Positions 1 to 12,724 of a stretch of DNA of 64,000 nucleotides are shown here, piece after piece (the stretch's first letter is position 1; each line of letters begins with the position of its first letter). The notes under the pieces are model-generated. The model searched no databases. It had not been told where the DNA came from and saw nothing but the letters and a program-made list of their open reading frames with translations. Origin of the DNA: Microbotryomycetes sp. JL201 (taxonomy: Eukaryota > Basidiomycota > Microbotryomycetes); the NCBI GenBank assembly GCA_033819885.1, contig JAQYUZ010000054.1, positions 1 through 64,000 on the forward strand, given 5' to 3'. Both the position numbers and the translations under genes were made by a program.

Positions 1-277
1 ATGCAGACTCTGACATGGTAGTGTGCGGGCGTTTGCAAGCTGGTTGAGCCCCAGGGATCGAAATCACACACGTCGACCACCGTCAAGTCGCACAATGAAG
101 TCACGCGCGAGTCAAGCGAGATCACGTGATCAAGTTGCTTCACATGCGAGTCTACAGACTCTGCTCGCACAAGACCAACTCAGGATCACCTGACAAGGTG
201 TCAACTGGTAGCAAAAACGATTGAAATGCGGGAAATGCAACTATTCGGGTATCAAGCTCTACATCTAACGTCATAAA

Positions 278-1730
278 TCATGCCTCGTCATCACAATGTA
301 TCACTTCTCTGAACAAGGTCGCAGGATCGATCAATTCTGCATCTTGCTTCCAAACCTCCGCAACAACATCTTCGCCTTCGTCGATTCGGATCCTGTCCAC
401 TGTCGAGTCTCTTAGAACGCCTTTCCACGAACTGCCGTTGCCTCCTTGAAGATCGCTAGGCCCATCCTTTCGTTGAATGATCAAGGGAGGCTGGACCGAA
501 AACGCTCTGACTTGACCAAACTTGATAAGCGTTGGTACGGCCGCGTCGACTGCGAGCATGAACGCTTTCCAGGGATCGAGCAAATGTGCAAAGATGCGCT
601 GAGCGCCAGTTTGAGTTACGGACCAGCCATGTAGACACATTGGCGAGACGGATTGATGTAGAAGCGGGTGTTTGTACGATGGCCCTGCGGAAGCAACTTT
701 TTGTTAGCGGAGGAACGAGCAACGAAGGAGGAGGAGGAGGACTGACGCTTGCTCTCATGCCCCCAGCAATGACCCAAGAATGTCACATCCCACTCTTCTG
801 GCAACCTCATGGCAATTCTGCTCCACAGTCTCTCCACGTCCCACTCGATGTCGACATCATCCTCGAGAATTAATGCCGTGTCGTCCCGGTTGCGTATGAC
901 TTGCTTTAACGCTCGAGTCTGACCCCAATACGTCGAAATGATGCCCTCGTGAAGCTGCCTGACTATCCGCTTTTCGCGATAGTCGTGCAGAGCTTCGCGG
1001 AGATCAAATTTTGGATTTTCTGGCTTGAGCGTCGTGTGGTTGCCAGCGTCAAAGTATGCTTCAAGGTGCGCTGTCCATGAGCCGGATGGATAACGCTCGT
1101 CTCTTGGAAACTGTGGGAACGGCTGTTTTCCATCCAGAGTCGGTTGCAACCATTGTGAGCCAATGCCGAGGCCGCCGATCGAATCGACGGGTTTGTTTTG
1201 AGCTTCAGCCTGATGAGACGAGAGTGTGAGCTTTGATTTCGAATGACAACACTCGTCCTCACCATGAGTTGCCGCCGTTGCTTCCTCGTTTCTGCAATGC
1301 GTTCGCCTATCCATTGAATAAAACTTTCGTCCTTGTTGGCCGCATCAACAAACTCGACTGTGATCCCGAGGGCCTTGGCCAGCTTTGACATCTCGTCTCG
1401 TCTGTCTTGCCTCGTTGGCAAGCTGAGCACGTAAATCTTGCTGAACCCAAGTGTAGGCGAATGCTCCATCTGTCTCGGTGGCGATGTTGTCTTCTCGAGC
1501 ATTAGTCTGTACTCGAGCGAAGCATCTTGATTGGAAGCAGAGTTGGAGTACAATGGTGGTCTCAGCATAGGCGGCAGAGCGGGGAGATAATTCGCCAGTT
1601 TTTCGTGTGCAAGGGCGACTGCTGGTCTGGCCGACTGCGGTGGATGTGTGCTGACTAACAGCACGAGCAGAAGCAAGCCCGAGAATAGAATGATTGGCGT
1701 CCATGAGGACCGTTTTGGCGTAGCGAACAT
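278..1730 (-). CDS. Family-25 (LPS-type) glycosyltransferase, type II membrane protein
   Basis: Three exons (1730-1263, 1209-747, 684-278) join in phase to about 445 residues. An N-terminal hydrophobic stretch after MFATPKR looks like a signal anchor, so the enzyme probably faces the secretory lumen. The family-25 core begins at IYVLSLPTRQDRRDEM and has the acidic EDDVD motif expected for nucleotide-sugar/metal binding. A C-terminal stretch reads CLHGWSVTQTGAQRI, where the family has an H-x-Y-x-V-x-x-x-G-A pattern. The start at 1730 is the first ATG before the hydrophobic segment; an upstream in-frame extension has no ATG. Introns are 53 and 62 nt. Sugar donor and acceptor cannot be told from sequence. 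Family assignment is from recalled motifs. Confidence 0.8.
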
Positions 1731-2124
1731 GGCGCAGCAGCCCTCCCAAAGCGAGCTCTGGCCAGTGTAAGAAAGTGCCAGGGGGCCTTTCGTATGCTTT
1801 GTTCGACCTCTTTTATGGCTGTGCTGCTGTTCCGGTGCACGAGACTGGGCTGTGCTGGCGAAATGCACGGGTCCCGTCTTTAGCGGAAGCCACGCTGAGC
1901 GGCGGCTGTGGGCCTACAGGTCGGCCTCAGGCGGGTGTGCCGGGCCTGATGTAGCCACGCTCTCGTCGTGCACACGTGCAAGGCTGTGTCCGGGGCGTGC
2001 TGACGTATGCCGTCAGGAGTGACGCGCCGCGACGCGTGCGCGACTTTTGTCGAGAACCTCCTGTCTTTGGGCAGGGAGACGCTCACCCTTTGCGTCTCTC
2101 GCGCGCGGGAGCAAGCACGCTTGC
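1731..2124. other. Divergent intergenic region, no gene seen
   Basis: This 394-base gap lies between the start codons of the glycosyltransferase (minus) and the DENND6-like gene (plus) and must carry both promoters. I see no TATA-like element or other feature I would defend. Confidence 0.5.
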
Positions 2125-4698
2125 ATGGCACCAGAAAGCAGCAGCGGTGGTCCACCGCGCACTGCGACGCCAGACGAGACCAACAAATTGCCAACTCCGC
2201 GGCGCCCACCACCGCAAGCGCGTCAGTCGACGCTGACACGCAGAGTGTCGTTTCCGGACGCACACATAGACGATGTGACGCTTGCGAGGCTGCAGCGGTG
2301 GATGTGGTGCTTTGCGGTCGTCGAGTTTGACTTGGACACGGGGGTCCGTGCGCGACGAGACCTGTACAACGCCAACGAAGCTAACTATGCATTCAATGAG
2401 CAGCCCATCTTGGACAATGTGTATCCAAACGTCAACTTGAACCCGCTACTGAAAGCCAATATCGCATTCTCTTCGCTGCCAGAAGGCGAGTTGCCGTCAT
2501 CGAAAGTGTTGACGTACTCGTGGCGGATACCAGCGGACGGATTAAGGTCAAGCACGAGCGACACCTGCACACAAGCAGACTCTCTGCCACGTGGAGGTGA
2601 CGGATTTCTGCATGGGTTTGTCTACTTTGCGCAGGAAAAAGTGGGGCGCCTCTGTCGTCATGGCCGGCCGATCAATGTAACTCATGTACCCGTTCTCGCT
2701 GCAGGACGAACAACTCAGACGAGGTTTTTCGCAAAGGTCGCTCGTTCTTGTGAGTTGGGGTTTTCCCCACTCCTGACCGTCGGTTCTCGCCCTGATCGTC
2801 TTTGTGCAGGTTTCGCATCTGCCATCGCTGCCGGGCTTGTTTGAGAGCGCACTAGCCATCATCGGCCCGCTCTACTTTAAGCATAAAGGTGGTGGCATGG
2901 TGGAAGCTGCATGTCACAACATTGCAAGTTGGTTCGTCTCGTCTCACAAATTGCTCTTTCTGACGAGCCCGCTGCTGACATGTGCATGTCAATGCCAGGC
3001 CAGACCCGGCCAGCGGGCTTAGTCTCGAGCTACCATTGCTTGGAAGCGTCCTTTCGATTAGCATGCCGCTGGGCAACAGAGCCCAGTGGCCGCCACCTCC
3101 TGCAAAATTGACGAAAAAAATAGGATCGCCATTGTTGAACCCGGCTATATCATTTGTGCGCTCGTTTGCCTGTCTCGAGCAGATCTCAGACTGAAAGTAT
3201 TTCTTTCTTGTGGGCAGATTCCGGCATCAATACCTCTGACACCATTGTCGACCGCGTTGCATGGCACTTTATCGTTCTCTCGCATCTTGTTGTTGTGGGA
3301 ACTTGTTCTACTCGGAGAACCTATATTGATTTCTGCACCCGACCCGAGAACGGGTGCTGACCTTGTACATCACCTGCGTAATTTGATCAGGCCGGTCAGT
3401 GGTCGATCACACATGGTCTACGCGCCTCAGCTCACAGCAGTATTTCTTGTCAGGTATCCTTGGCCGGGGATTACAGACCATTTTTCCACATTCACGACAC
3501 TGATTATTCGCGTATCGCCAACAACAGCAAGGTGAGATTAGGTTTATTGGCTGAAGTGGAGTCTTGACGGTTGACGCTTCAGTTCGGCAGCCTGCAGCAG
3601 GCAACATTGTAGCGACGACCAACCCACTCGTCGTATCTTCATGTAAACACTGGCCAAACATTATCCGGACTCGTGTTGTCAAGACGGATGATCCGACGAT
3701 CGTCGCAGGTCTGACTTCGCCACGAAAACGACACGTTCGCAAGGAACCAAGCGTTGCGAAGGCGGTGGACAAGGCTTTTGCTTCTGGAGACTGTCAGTGT
3801 CAGCTTGTGTTTACGGAACCTTGGGCTGACTCGAACAGTATTCGTTAGACTTGGGTTGCGACGCCGTCATTTTCCAACATTTGGCACATTTGACCGAGCT
3901 TTTTCTCGCACCGCTGAATCGATATTTTGGAACCTTGTCAAAGGGCGACAAGTGCGTACGAGCGAGCTCGACGTTTCTAAATCTGCATCTGACAAGGTTG
4001 TGTCCGATCGTGACAGCTCGCTTGTCGCCCCCTCGCACTCGAGATCGTTCACGCCTGACGATTTTATTGCCTCTCTGGCGTCTCACGGTACTCCACTTCC
4101 ATTCCGGCAAACGGCCACTTCTCTTGCGACTCCGATCTCTGTCACGAGCCGGTTCTATCTCAAATTCCTAAAATGTCCCAACTTTGCAAGTTGGTTGCAT
4201 GAACGACATGACTTGGAAAGTGTAGAAATTCGCAAGAGGTATTTGGAGAGGTTGGAGCAGACCGATTTGGAAAGTTGGTTTTGGACGACAGGCCGACGGA
4301 CGAACGAGATTGAGGAGCTCGTTGGCAGGTTGGAGAAGGAGGCGGTCAGTCGAGATTTGTCCTGTCCTGTCATCATCTGCTGGATTGATTTTGGAATTGT
4401 GGTTGCTGATTTCCAATCGAAATTTTCCTTTTATCAGACCTTGTCAGAGGCGGCGGAAGCAGAGAGGTCAGGTTCGAGACAACGGAGTGTCAATTTACGG
4501 TCTCAAGCTCAACGTCTCAAGAACCTCAGAGATCAACATTCAAGGGAGTCTAGCCCCAATGGGATCAGCCTGTCTAGGCTTCGAGTGGATACGTCGGTGG
4601 ACGGTCGAGGAGGAGGAGGGGGAGGGTACAGCCCGGCAGCATCTTCGTCGTTTACGAGTGGCGTCGACTCTGATGATTTTGATGCTGCTAGTGATTGA
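2125..4698 (+). CDS. DENND6/FAM116-like DENN-domain protein
   Basis: Ten exons: 2125-2640, 2705-2749, 2810-2931, 2999-3155, 3218-3394, 3454-3531, 3591-3792, 3849-3951, 4017-4344, 4438-4698; about 662 residues. Family signatures in order are WCFAVVEFDLDTG, HGFVYFAQEKDEQLRRGF spanning the first splice, VLVSHLPSLPGLFES, LWELVLLGEPILI, GDYRPFFHIHD and NIVATTNPLVV. DENND6 proteins act with Rab14/Rab35 in endosomal recycling in animals; a Rab-regulating role here is inferred. Exon 2 is only 45 nt. The tail is poly-Gly/Ser and acidic. The ATG at 2125 is the first ATG of the frame; upstream in-frame sequence has none. The last intron (93 nt) keeps the frame, so its retention would not break the protein. 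Confidence 0.82.
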
Positions 4699-5185
4699 CA
4701 CTGAAGGCAATCTTATTACTTTGCGTGCGTCACTCTTAAGTTTATCGTATTTTTTTTTCTTTTCTTTCGAGGAAGACGGCGTCGTGTACTTGAGACGTGC
4801 GGCTAGACTGTAGGCTGGGCCTTCACATCGAGTGCGATCGTGTCGAAAGATGTGTGCGCCGGCCCAAGAATCCAACACAGGCGCGGCTTTGACCGGGCAG
4901 AAGGCGTGCGCAGTCTGTCCGGCAAGACGGCGTGCGCATTAACCGAACTGCGGATCAGAGGAAATCGCGCGCTGCGAAGGCCGGCTGAGATCGTGGCTTG
5001 TGTCCTCACACTCGAGCACAAAGGACGACTGACCAACAGCGCTTTGCCCGAACCGAAACTTGTGTGCCTGCCTCGCTCGTGTGTGCAGTTTACGCTAGCC
5101 GATCGTCAGCTTTTTGCCACTGTCCGACGTCTTCCGGTCTCGGCTCTTGTTTCCTCTTGCCTCTTGACTCGCACAAACAAACACG
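4699..5185 (+). other. Intergenic, no gene seen
   Basis: 487 bases between the DENND6-like stop and the acyl-CoA oxidase start, both on the plus strand. It contains a pyrimidine-rich run near 4748-4769, probably part of the upstream 3' region. No supported gene. Confidence 0.5.
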
Positions 5186-7771
5186 ATGGTGTCTCGCCCA
5201 TGGCCGGAGCCTACAATCGAGATTCCAGCACACCTGAGTCAACCGACGGGCACGCCTGGCTCGCGCTTGCTCGAGATTGAGCGCTCAAAAGCCTCGTTCT
5301 CGAGTGAGCAACTGGCAGAGTATTTGCACGGCAAGGCCTACAAGGACAGGCTCGAGCGCATCCTGCCTGTTTTGGAGAATGAGGTGAGCGTTTGTGAATG
5401 GTCATGTGTCCAGTTGGGGTATCGTGCCGGGCTTTGAACGGCTCCGATCATTCTCCCCCGGATCGGCTCACAAACCCGGGGGACGTAGAGCGGGTCAGGT
5501 GGGACAGTGTCGTGCAGCGATGAGCGCAACGAGTCATCTTGAACGCGTCTCGTCGCCCGTCAAAGTCGCTCTTGCCAACTCTTGCACTCTGTTCACGCGC
5601 GGCGTCTTTCTCGACAATCGAGTACTGACGTCGTCACTCTGTCGCCATTCACGCAGCCTGCCTTTGACAAGTCCAAGCTGCACTACATGAGCAGGACGGA
5701 AAAGTTCAGAGCTGGCTTGCTCAAGGACAAGCGTCTGAGCGTCTTGCGCGAGGAATTGGGTTGGTCCGACGAAGACTTTAAATTCGCAGAAATGCTGCTC
5801 GGTAAGTTAGCAATCGTCCAGGTATCGCAGTCGAATCCAACGTACTGACTTGACGCGCTTGATATGCAGATTGGCCCGCCGCGTTCGGCTTGCATCGATC
5901 CATGTTCAGCGCCACCTTGTACAATCAAGGCACAGACGAGCAACGCAAGCTGTTCTACGAACCCGCCAAACGATATGAAATCATCGGATGCTATGCTCAG
6001 ACTGAACTCGGTCACGGCTCCAACGTACAGGGTCTCGAGACGACGGCAACGTACCAACCCGACTCGAAGACGTTTGTACTTCAGTCGCCTGGATTGACCG
6101 CTATGAAGTGGTGGATCGGAGGTCTTGGACGATCGGCAGACCATGCCGTCGTCATGGCACAGCTGTACACGCCGGACGGAAAGAATGGCAAGCTCGTCCG
6201 ACGTGGCCCTCACCCTTTCGTCGTGCCCATCCGAGACGTCAAGACTCGCGAGCTTTTGCCCGGTCGTACCATCATGGACATTGGTCCTAAAGCTGGCTAT
6301 GCTATGACGGACAACGGCGCCATGCTCCTCGACAAGGTCGAAATTCCTCACATCAACTTTCTCGCTCGCTTCTCGGCTGTCGACCCTGATACGGGTCGCT
6401 TTTCTAAACCGGCTAACGACAAGCTGGCATACGGCACCATGACTCTGATCCGCGCCGGTATTGTTCAAGAGGCTCGACTCGTCTTGGCACGATCGGCTAC
6501 GGTCGCGATCCGCTATTGCTCCGTTCGCAGACAGTTTGCCGACCGTGACGCGCCCGTCATGGACGACAAGAAGCCGGCAGAGACTCAAGTGATCAATTAT
6601 CAGCTCGTGCAAGCCCGTATCTTCCCCCCTCTCGTTCAGGCCTTCGCTTGCCACTTTACCGGCAAGGAAATGTACCGCCTCTACAACGAAAACATGGAAG
6701 CCATGGCGAGTGGCGATTTCTCAATGCTGGCCGACGTTCACGCTTCTTCGTCCGGTCTCAAGTCGTTGTGCACCATCATGGCGTCGAACGCGATCGAAGA
6801 GTGCAGACGAGCGTGTGGCGGTCACGGCTTTTCGATGGCCGGCGGTTTGGCTTCGTTCTATCAAGATTACTTGCCTCAAGTTACATGGGAGGGTGACTCG
6901 TACATGCTCACGCAACAGGTTGGCCGATACCTGTTCAAAACGCTGCGCACTTTGGTTCAAGACCGAAACGCTCCAATGTCTCCAGAAAACAAGACGCGAG
7001 ACTACCTGCTCAAATACATTGACAACCCCAATGCGACTGCCAACGTCCAATTCGCCGGTGACTTGAGCGATCCTCAGTTCTTTATCGACGCATTCGGACA
7101 CCGCGCTGCCTACTTGACGGCAACCGCGTTGAAGAAGCGAGACATTGAGCGCAGGACCTGGAACAGCCTGTTGATTGACATTTACCGATGCTCGTGAGTG
7201 GTTACATGTCACTCTTCTAGGTTTCTTTTTGCTGACGTTGTACAACCTTGAATACGTGCAGGGTCGCGCACTCGCAATTCGTGCTCGTCATCAACTTTGC
7301 AAAGGCCATCTTGCACGACGAAGAGCTCAAGGCTCAGCCTGCCATGCACAGAATCATGTCGACGTGCTTTGAGCTGTTTGGTGAGCATTTCATGCTATCA
7401 CATTCGCCTGTCGATTCTTGCTCATCCAGGTCCAACGTATTACAGCTTGCTACACAATGGACACCGAGGCTTCAGAATTCCTTTCGTCAGGTTACTTGTC
7501 ACCGAAGCAACATGAACTCTTGCGCAACAGGGTCCACGCTCTGTTGGCAGAGATCAGACCTCAAGCTGTTACGCTCGTCGACAGTTGGAATTTCCCAGAC
7601 TACTTGCTCAACTCTGCATTGGGAGTTTCGACTGGCAAAGTGTACGAAGGTTTGGTCAAGTTTGCCCAAAACGAACCGATCAATCAGATCAGGTGGAACG
7701 TCGACATTCATTCGGATGAGACCGAAGTCGGACCGGAAGAGGGACACAAGGGACGAGAGTCAAAGATGTGA
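5186..7771 (+). CDS. POX1: Peroxisomal acyl-CoA oxidase
   Basis: Five exons (5186-5383, 5657-5801, 5870-7193, 7262-7380, 7446-7771) give about 703 residues, the usual length. The enzyme oxidises acyl-CoA to trans-2-enoyl-CoA with FAD and O2, the first step of peroxisomal beta-oxidation. Visible landmarks: CYAQTELGHGSNVQGLET (FAD-contact region), KWWIGGLG, ECRRACGGHGF and the C-terminal SSGYLSPKQ/YLLNSALG block. The last three residues are SKM, a functional-type variant of the PTS1 signal SKL, so peroxisomal import is expected. Intron 1 is 273 nt, much longer than its neighbours. The last acceptor (7445) was chosen over an AG 16 bases upstream because only it keeps the conserved frame. Confidence 0.93.
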
Positions 7772-8068
7772 TAAAGGAGCCTTTTCAAGCGATAATATCT
7801 GGCTGTGTTCTTGTAATTGTACAGCGTACTTTGCCAACACAAGACGACAGCCTTGAGAATAGGAGGCTCAGATCCGGAACTCTTCTTATGATGGTGCAGC
7901 CACACTAGAGACGCAAGAAGAAGGAGACCCGCTTTGTTTGTGAAGTGTTTGTACCATTGAAATGATCTAAGGAAAGTGCACAGTCGCAGCGTTTTGGCCC
8001 TCTTCATCACCAGTGACAGACGCGCCACCATAGCCCTGTCTCTTGCTTCTCAGAGATCCGGACCAACT

Positions 8069-10303
8069 ATGTCTTCTGACGAGCCTCAGGCCAAGCGTGT
8101 GCGCCTGGCGTCTGATGCAGCAATCGCTGATCGTCCAAACGTTTCTGCATCGTCATCATCGCCATCCTTGCCGTTCTACCCTGGCTTGCTCGACCCTGAC
8201 AGTGTCAACAAATTGAAACAAGCTCATGAAAGCAGTACACCGTACAAGCACGGCGTAATTGACCAGTTGTTTCAACCTGATTTCCTCAAACGAGCGAGAC
8301 AAGAGATTGTAGAGCAATTGAGCTTTACAGAAAAGGAAACAGACATATGTGTGTTTGTGCTGATATCTCGTGTCAGCTTTTTGATCGAGGCTGACTTGGT
8401 CTTTTTTTTCGTTTGTCCAGACAAGGTAAGCTCGGACTTGTCCATCCTGCTAGCCAGTACAGGGACGCAATTGATTCCGTGTTTCCGTGACAGATTAATC
8501 AAACTGGCGACTTGACCAACTTGTCAGGTCTGCCCGCCACTGAACTCGCCCTCCTACCTACGCTCCTTCAGCTCCGAGACGCACTGTACTCTATCGAGTT
8601 TCGTCAATTTCTACAAAAAGTGACGGGTTGTGGACCTTTGAGTGGTGTCAAGACAGATATGAGTTGTGCCGAATACAGTCAAGGCTGCTACTTGTTGAAC
8701 CATGACGACGTGATCGGTACGAGACGGATCAGTTTCATCTTGTACTTGCCATTGGACGAGCCAGCTTGGAAGCCAGAGGTGAGCTTTGACTCGCGCGCCG
8801 ACTCAACTTTCGTGTGAGCTCACACGAGCGCCGTGATTTGAAGTGGGGAGGCGCGTTGGAATTGTATCCGGTTCTGAAGGCAGACAACGAGAATCCAGAC
8901 AGGCCCAACGTTCCTCATGCCAAGCCGACGAAAAGTATTCCTGTGAGTGTGGTCTTGATGAGTTGGCGAAGATGTGCTGAACTATGCTTCTGATAGCCCT
9001 CGTTCAATCAGTTTGCATTCTTCGAGGTTCAGCCGGGGCATTCATTTCACTCTGTAGAAGAAGTTGTTGTTGAAGGTGACGGGAAACGAGGAGGCAAAGG
9101 CGCCAGAGTCAGCTTGTCTGGGTGGTTCCACAAGCCGGTTCAAGGTGAAGAAGGCTACGAAGGCGACGAGGGCTATGCTGCCAAGAGCAGCTTGCAGCAA
9201 CTCGTGCGTGCAAGCTCGTCTTTAGATGTTATAAGTGCAGGAGCTGATTAAATGTTCAGTACGCTACGACGCTGGAACCGCCTTCAAGTTATGAATTACC
9301 GCCAACCTTGCCACTCCCTCTCGTGCCGTCATCCGAAGACGTCACAATCTTGCAGAACTTCATCAACCCGACATACTTTACGCAATCCATCATCTCTCAA
9401 CTCCGACCTCGATTCATTGAAGAATCTCAACTCTTGCTGGCAGATTTCCTCATTCCCTCGCTCGCAACCGAACTTGAGAGTCTGATTCGAGCGGCAGACC
9501 TCAAGATGGAATCAAACAGAAGAGGTCAATTCGTTGGTGGAAGAATGACGGATCTGATTCCCAGTCACGATCAAGGTTCGAACGAAGCGGGTTGGACTGT
9601 CGTCGGTCCTCCTCACATCCAAAGGTTTTGCACTTTGTCCTCGCTTCGGCCTGATCCAGAAGGAAAACCAGACAGATTGGTCGAATTGTTGAACGAGATT
9701 AACAAAGTCATGAGGACAGAGGCGTTTCGAAACTTGTTGTCGAGTTTTACCAACTTGCTTTGCTTGGGATACACGACTCATGTTCGGAGGTTCAGACCTG
9801 GTTTGGATTACACTCTTGCAAGAGGTGAGCCGGCCAATAATGCGGAGGAAGAGCAAGAGGAACAAGGAGATGGCGAAAATGCGGTAGGAGAAGCAAAGTT
9901 GGATGTTGGTTTGGGTTTGACTCCGAAACCGAAAGATGATAGGGATGACGCGTTGTGGGAAAGCGGACAAGTTGGTGGTTGGGACCTTTGGCTCGTGTCT
10001 GAAGATGGTGGAGACGAGGCGACGTACAGCGGTGGCAAGAAGCAAATTGGAGATGCAAATGGTGCAAGCGCTTCCGAGGACATGGAAGGACAAGATGAAG
10101 ACGAAGACGATGGACCGTTGCTCGCATTCAGACCAGATTGGAATCAGTTGTCTCTCGTGTTGAGGGACGCGGGTGTTATGAAGTTTGTCAAATATCTAAG
10201 CGCACGAGCTCCAGGATCGAGGTGGGACGTTGCTGGAGAATGGCAGATTGCCATGGTGGAAGAAGAAGGAGAAGACCAAGACGAGAACAATGTGGGCTCG
10301 TAG
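8069..10303 (+). CDS. TPA1: Tpa1/Ofd1-type prolyl dihydroxylase (2-oxoglutarate/Fe oxygenase)
   Basis: Six exons: 8069-8348, 8421-8425, 8494-8778, 8844-8942, 8997-9203, 9260-10303; about 639 residues. Tpa1/Ofd1/OGFOD1 enzymes hydroxylate a proline of ribosomal protein uS12. The first half holds the dioxygenase fold: the H-x-D iron ligands in [13 protein letters not shown], the third His in [10 protein letters not shown] and the 2OG-binding Arg in RVSLSGWFH. The second half is the degenerate oxygenase-like domain, with an acidic loop about 9840-10120. Exon 2 is five nucleotides (ACAAG). It restores the family motif [17 protein letters not shown]; without it the frame stops at once. The start is the ATG preceding a Lys/Arg-containing leader ([11 protein letters not shown]). 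Confidence 0.88.
8421..8425 (+). other. TPA1: Five-nucleotide micro-exon of TPA1
   Basis: ACAAG is flanked by an acceptor TTTGTCCAG and a donor GTAAGC. It supplies the Tyr-Lys pair of the conserved DIYKINQTGD motif. Flanking introns are 72 and 68 nt. Seen in sequence; splicing is inferred. Confidence 0.75.
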
Positions 10304-10413
10304 ACCCGAGTAGATCCAATTGCAACTAGCATTTCCGAGATATTCCTCGACGTCGTTCTTCCTCTCTGCAACCGCCGGTCAGCTCAAGCATTACTGGCCG
10401 TGCCGCCAGAGTC

Positions 10414-12724
10414 TCACCTATACTCAAACATGACCTGAACCGCAACAAACAAGCAAGCCATAGCAACAATCATGAACCGTACGCCTGATTACAACGTCTT
10501 TCGTTAGATTTTGCTCGATTCGTAGCCGACAGAGAGAGAGACTGACCGGCCCACGTGCCAATCATCTGTTGCCACATGTACTTCATTCCGTCCGTCCCGA
10601 TGGCGAAACCGATGAGATTACCGGTCATCATCATTAGTACATTGAGCACGCCACCAAATGCTGCAACGTGTCTGTACCAACAAGTCGAGCCGTACTGTAC
10701 CCCACGAATCAGTCGAGCGCAAGATTGCGACTTTCGTACACTTGGAACATACCTTGTCATACGGCAAGACTTTTTTGGCGACCATCTCGGGGATGACAAA
10801 CAGGGTGATGACCCATCCCCAAGTCAACAGCTTCAAGCTCAAGTCGTGCCAGAGAGCAACGAACGTAAACACTGTCAAAGTAGACAGTAGAGCCCTCGAG
10901 GAACCTCCAAGGGGAATGTACAGGTATCTGTTCAGTCCATGTCAGCTCTTTGCAAGAGATGGAGAACCGAGCAAAGAGGATGCACCTGACGGTCCAGAGG
11001 TTGAAACTCCTGTGCCATGACCGCCAAAAACCCATCGTCGAGTAGTTGTTTGCCATGCAACGAACCATGTTTTCAGGTGGATCGATGCCGTCGAGGAAGG
11101 CCCACAACCGGAAGAATCGCCAAGGAATGAGCAACTGTGTGGTTTGACATACTTCAGCCTTGTAAACAAGCGCGAAAACACACTCGACAACGAGCGCACC
11201 TTGAGCCATACGATGATCAGGTTCCAAAAACCGACCATGCTCAACTGAAACGGCGTTGCACCGTCCCAAGCTCCGGATCCAGCTCTGCTCTCGTCTTTGA
11301 TGGCGACGACGTACATTGAATGAGTCACGAGCTCCATCGTTAAGAGGCAGGCCAGGAATCGAGCAAAATAGCTTGCGACCATCCGTCTTGATATCACGGG
11401 CGGATTAAGAAGTTGAGAAACGAAAGAGTTGAAAGTCAGGATAGGACCGGCCAGGTATAGCGGAGGGTAGAGGGCGTATGTCAGGTACAACCAAAACGCG
11501 TAAAAGTGCAGCGGGTGAGAGGTCGACGAAGGCGATGAGCGCACGGATGCGGCTGGAGGAGACTGCCAATGACAGTGTCGATGAGAACGAGCTTCCCGAA
11601 AGCCTCTGAATCTTTCCTCACCTTCTCGTCCTTGATGATGTCTGCAGATGCATCGAGGGGCGGCGGAGGCGGTGGATGGGACGAAGTTGCCCAATAATAG
11701 TCCATATTGAAGCTGATCAGTCGCAGCATTGTAATGTTCCAATTGATGTGCCACCTGGGTAGAATGCCGTGCCACCGCTCGTCGTCCTGTAGGAAAGCTT
11801 GATCAGCACTTTACGAAAGAAGATCTCTAGTCGACGGACCAGCATCGTCAGTCCGATGCTAGACCAGTGATAGCCCTCGTATATCTCGTTTGAAAAGAGA
11901 ATGGCTAAATTGAATATCCACGTCAGCACTGGCGTAGCCCTCGTCCAGTTGCCTCCCCAAGTTGCAATTCTGGCGATCCTGTAGTTGAGCCATAAGATGG
12001 CCAGCATCTTGGGCATCGAAGTTCCGTGCAAGACAGTCAACAAGACGAGGCCGAAGGCCAGTATGAATCGAGCTCGCGGCGGTATTTGAGCTGCGGATGG
12101 AGACTGCTGTTGAGGCGGTCGGACCACAAAATTGAAGACGGATGACAATGTAACCCAGAGAACAACTAATGCTGCGAGCATTGGCAGGTGGGACCGCACA
12201 GTGTACCACTGATCGTCGGATTGATCCTGCATCGGGGGAACCAGTAAACGTCGAGCCTAAGATTTGGCCGAATACACGTACGACCTGCCACCCGAACAGC
12301 CAGCCTGGAGCCAGTCGATGAGCATATAGAAAGTACGTCGGATGCTTGACTGTGAACGAGGCGGCAATATCAGCTCGTGCTCCGTGGCCGCTACGCAACC
12401 AATCAGCTCACTTCTGCTGAGTTGAGTCGCAGCTCTGACCATTGCTGGTACCGCGATGGCAAAGATGGCATAGTAGACTCTGAACTCTCGCGTGTGCCAC
12501 CGTGGCTCCGGCAGCGCCTTTCCTGTGCTATCGTGCTGGCCTGACGCGCTGTTTCCACCCTGATGAGTTCTTCCGTTCAAGGTCTGGTGCCCATTCTTTG
12601 CTGTTGCATCGTGTTGCGGTATATGCACCGTCAGGTTTGTCAAGTTGACGCGCCTCCAAAGGCCCGTGCGCGACGTGTTGAACGGGTCTTGGCGCCTCGG
12701 AGTCGGTGACGGAGGATTCGACAT
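10414..12724 (-). CDS. GUP1: Gup1-like MBOAT acyltransferase (GPI-anchor remodelling)
   Basis: Nine exons: 12724-12412, 12349-12282, 12226-11840, 11786-11622, 11562-11200, 11134-10986, 10927-10753, 10694-10547, 10484-10414; about 612 residues. Gup1 is a multi-pass ER MBOAT protein adding a C26 acyl chain to lyso-GPI in yeast. Motifs: [63 protein letters not shown], the MBOAT active-site region [13 protein letters not shown] and ALWHD with its His. The C-terminus MFEYR is encoded by the last small exon. An acidic/proline loop precedes YALYPPLY. All donors are GT. Convergent with TPA1 (110 bases between stops). Confidence 0.9.

Noticed and set aside
5683-6654. Long minus-strand open frame of 323 codons opposite acyl-CoA oxidase
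   Set aside because: It lies wholly within the locus of a strongly conserved plus-strand gene, shows no motif, and is the expected mirror of biased codon use.
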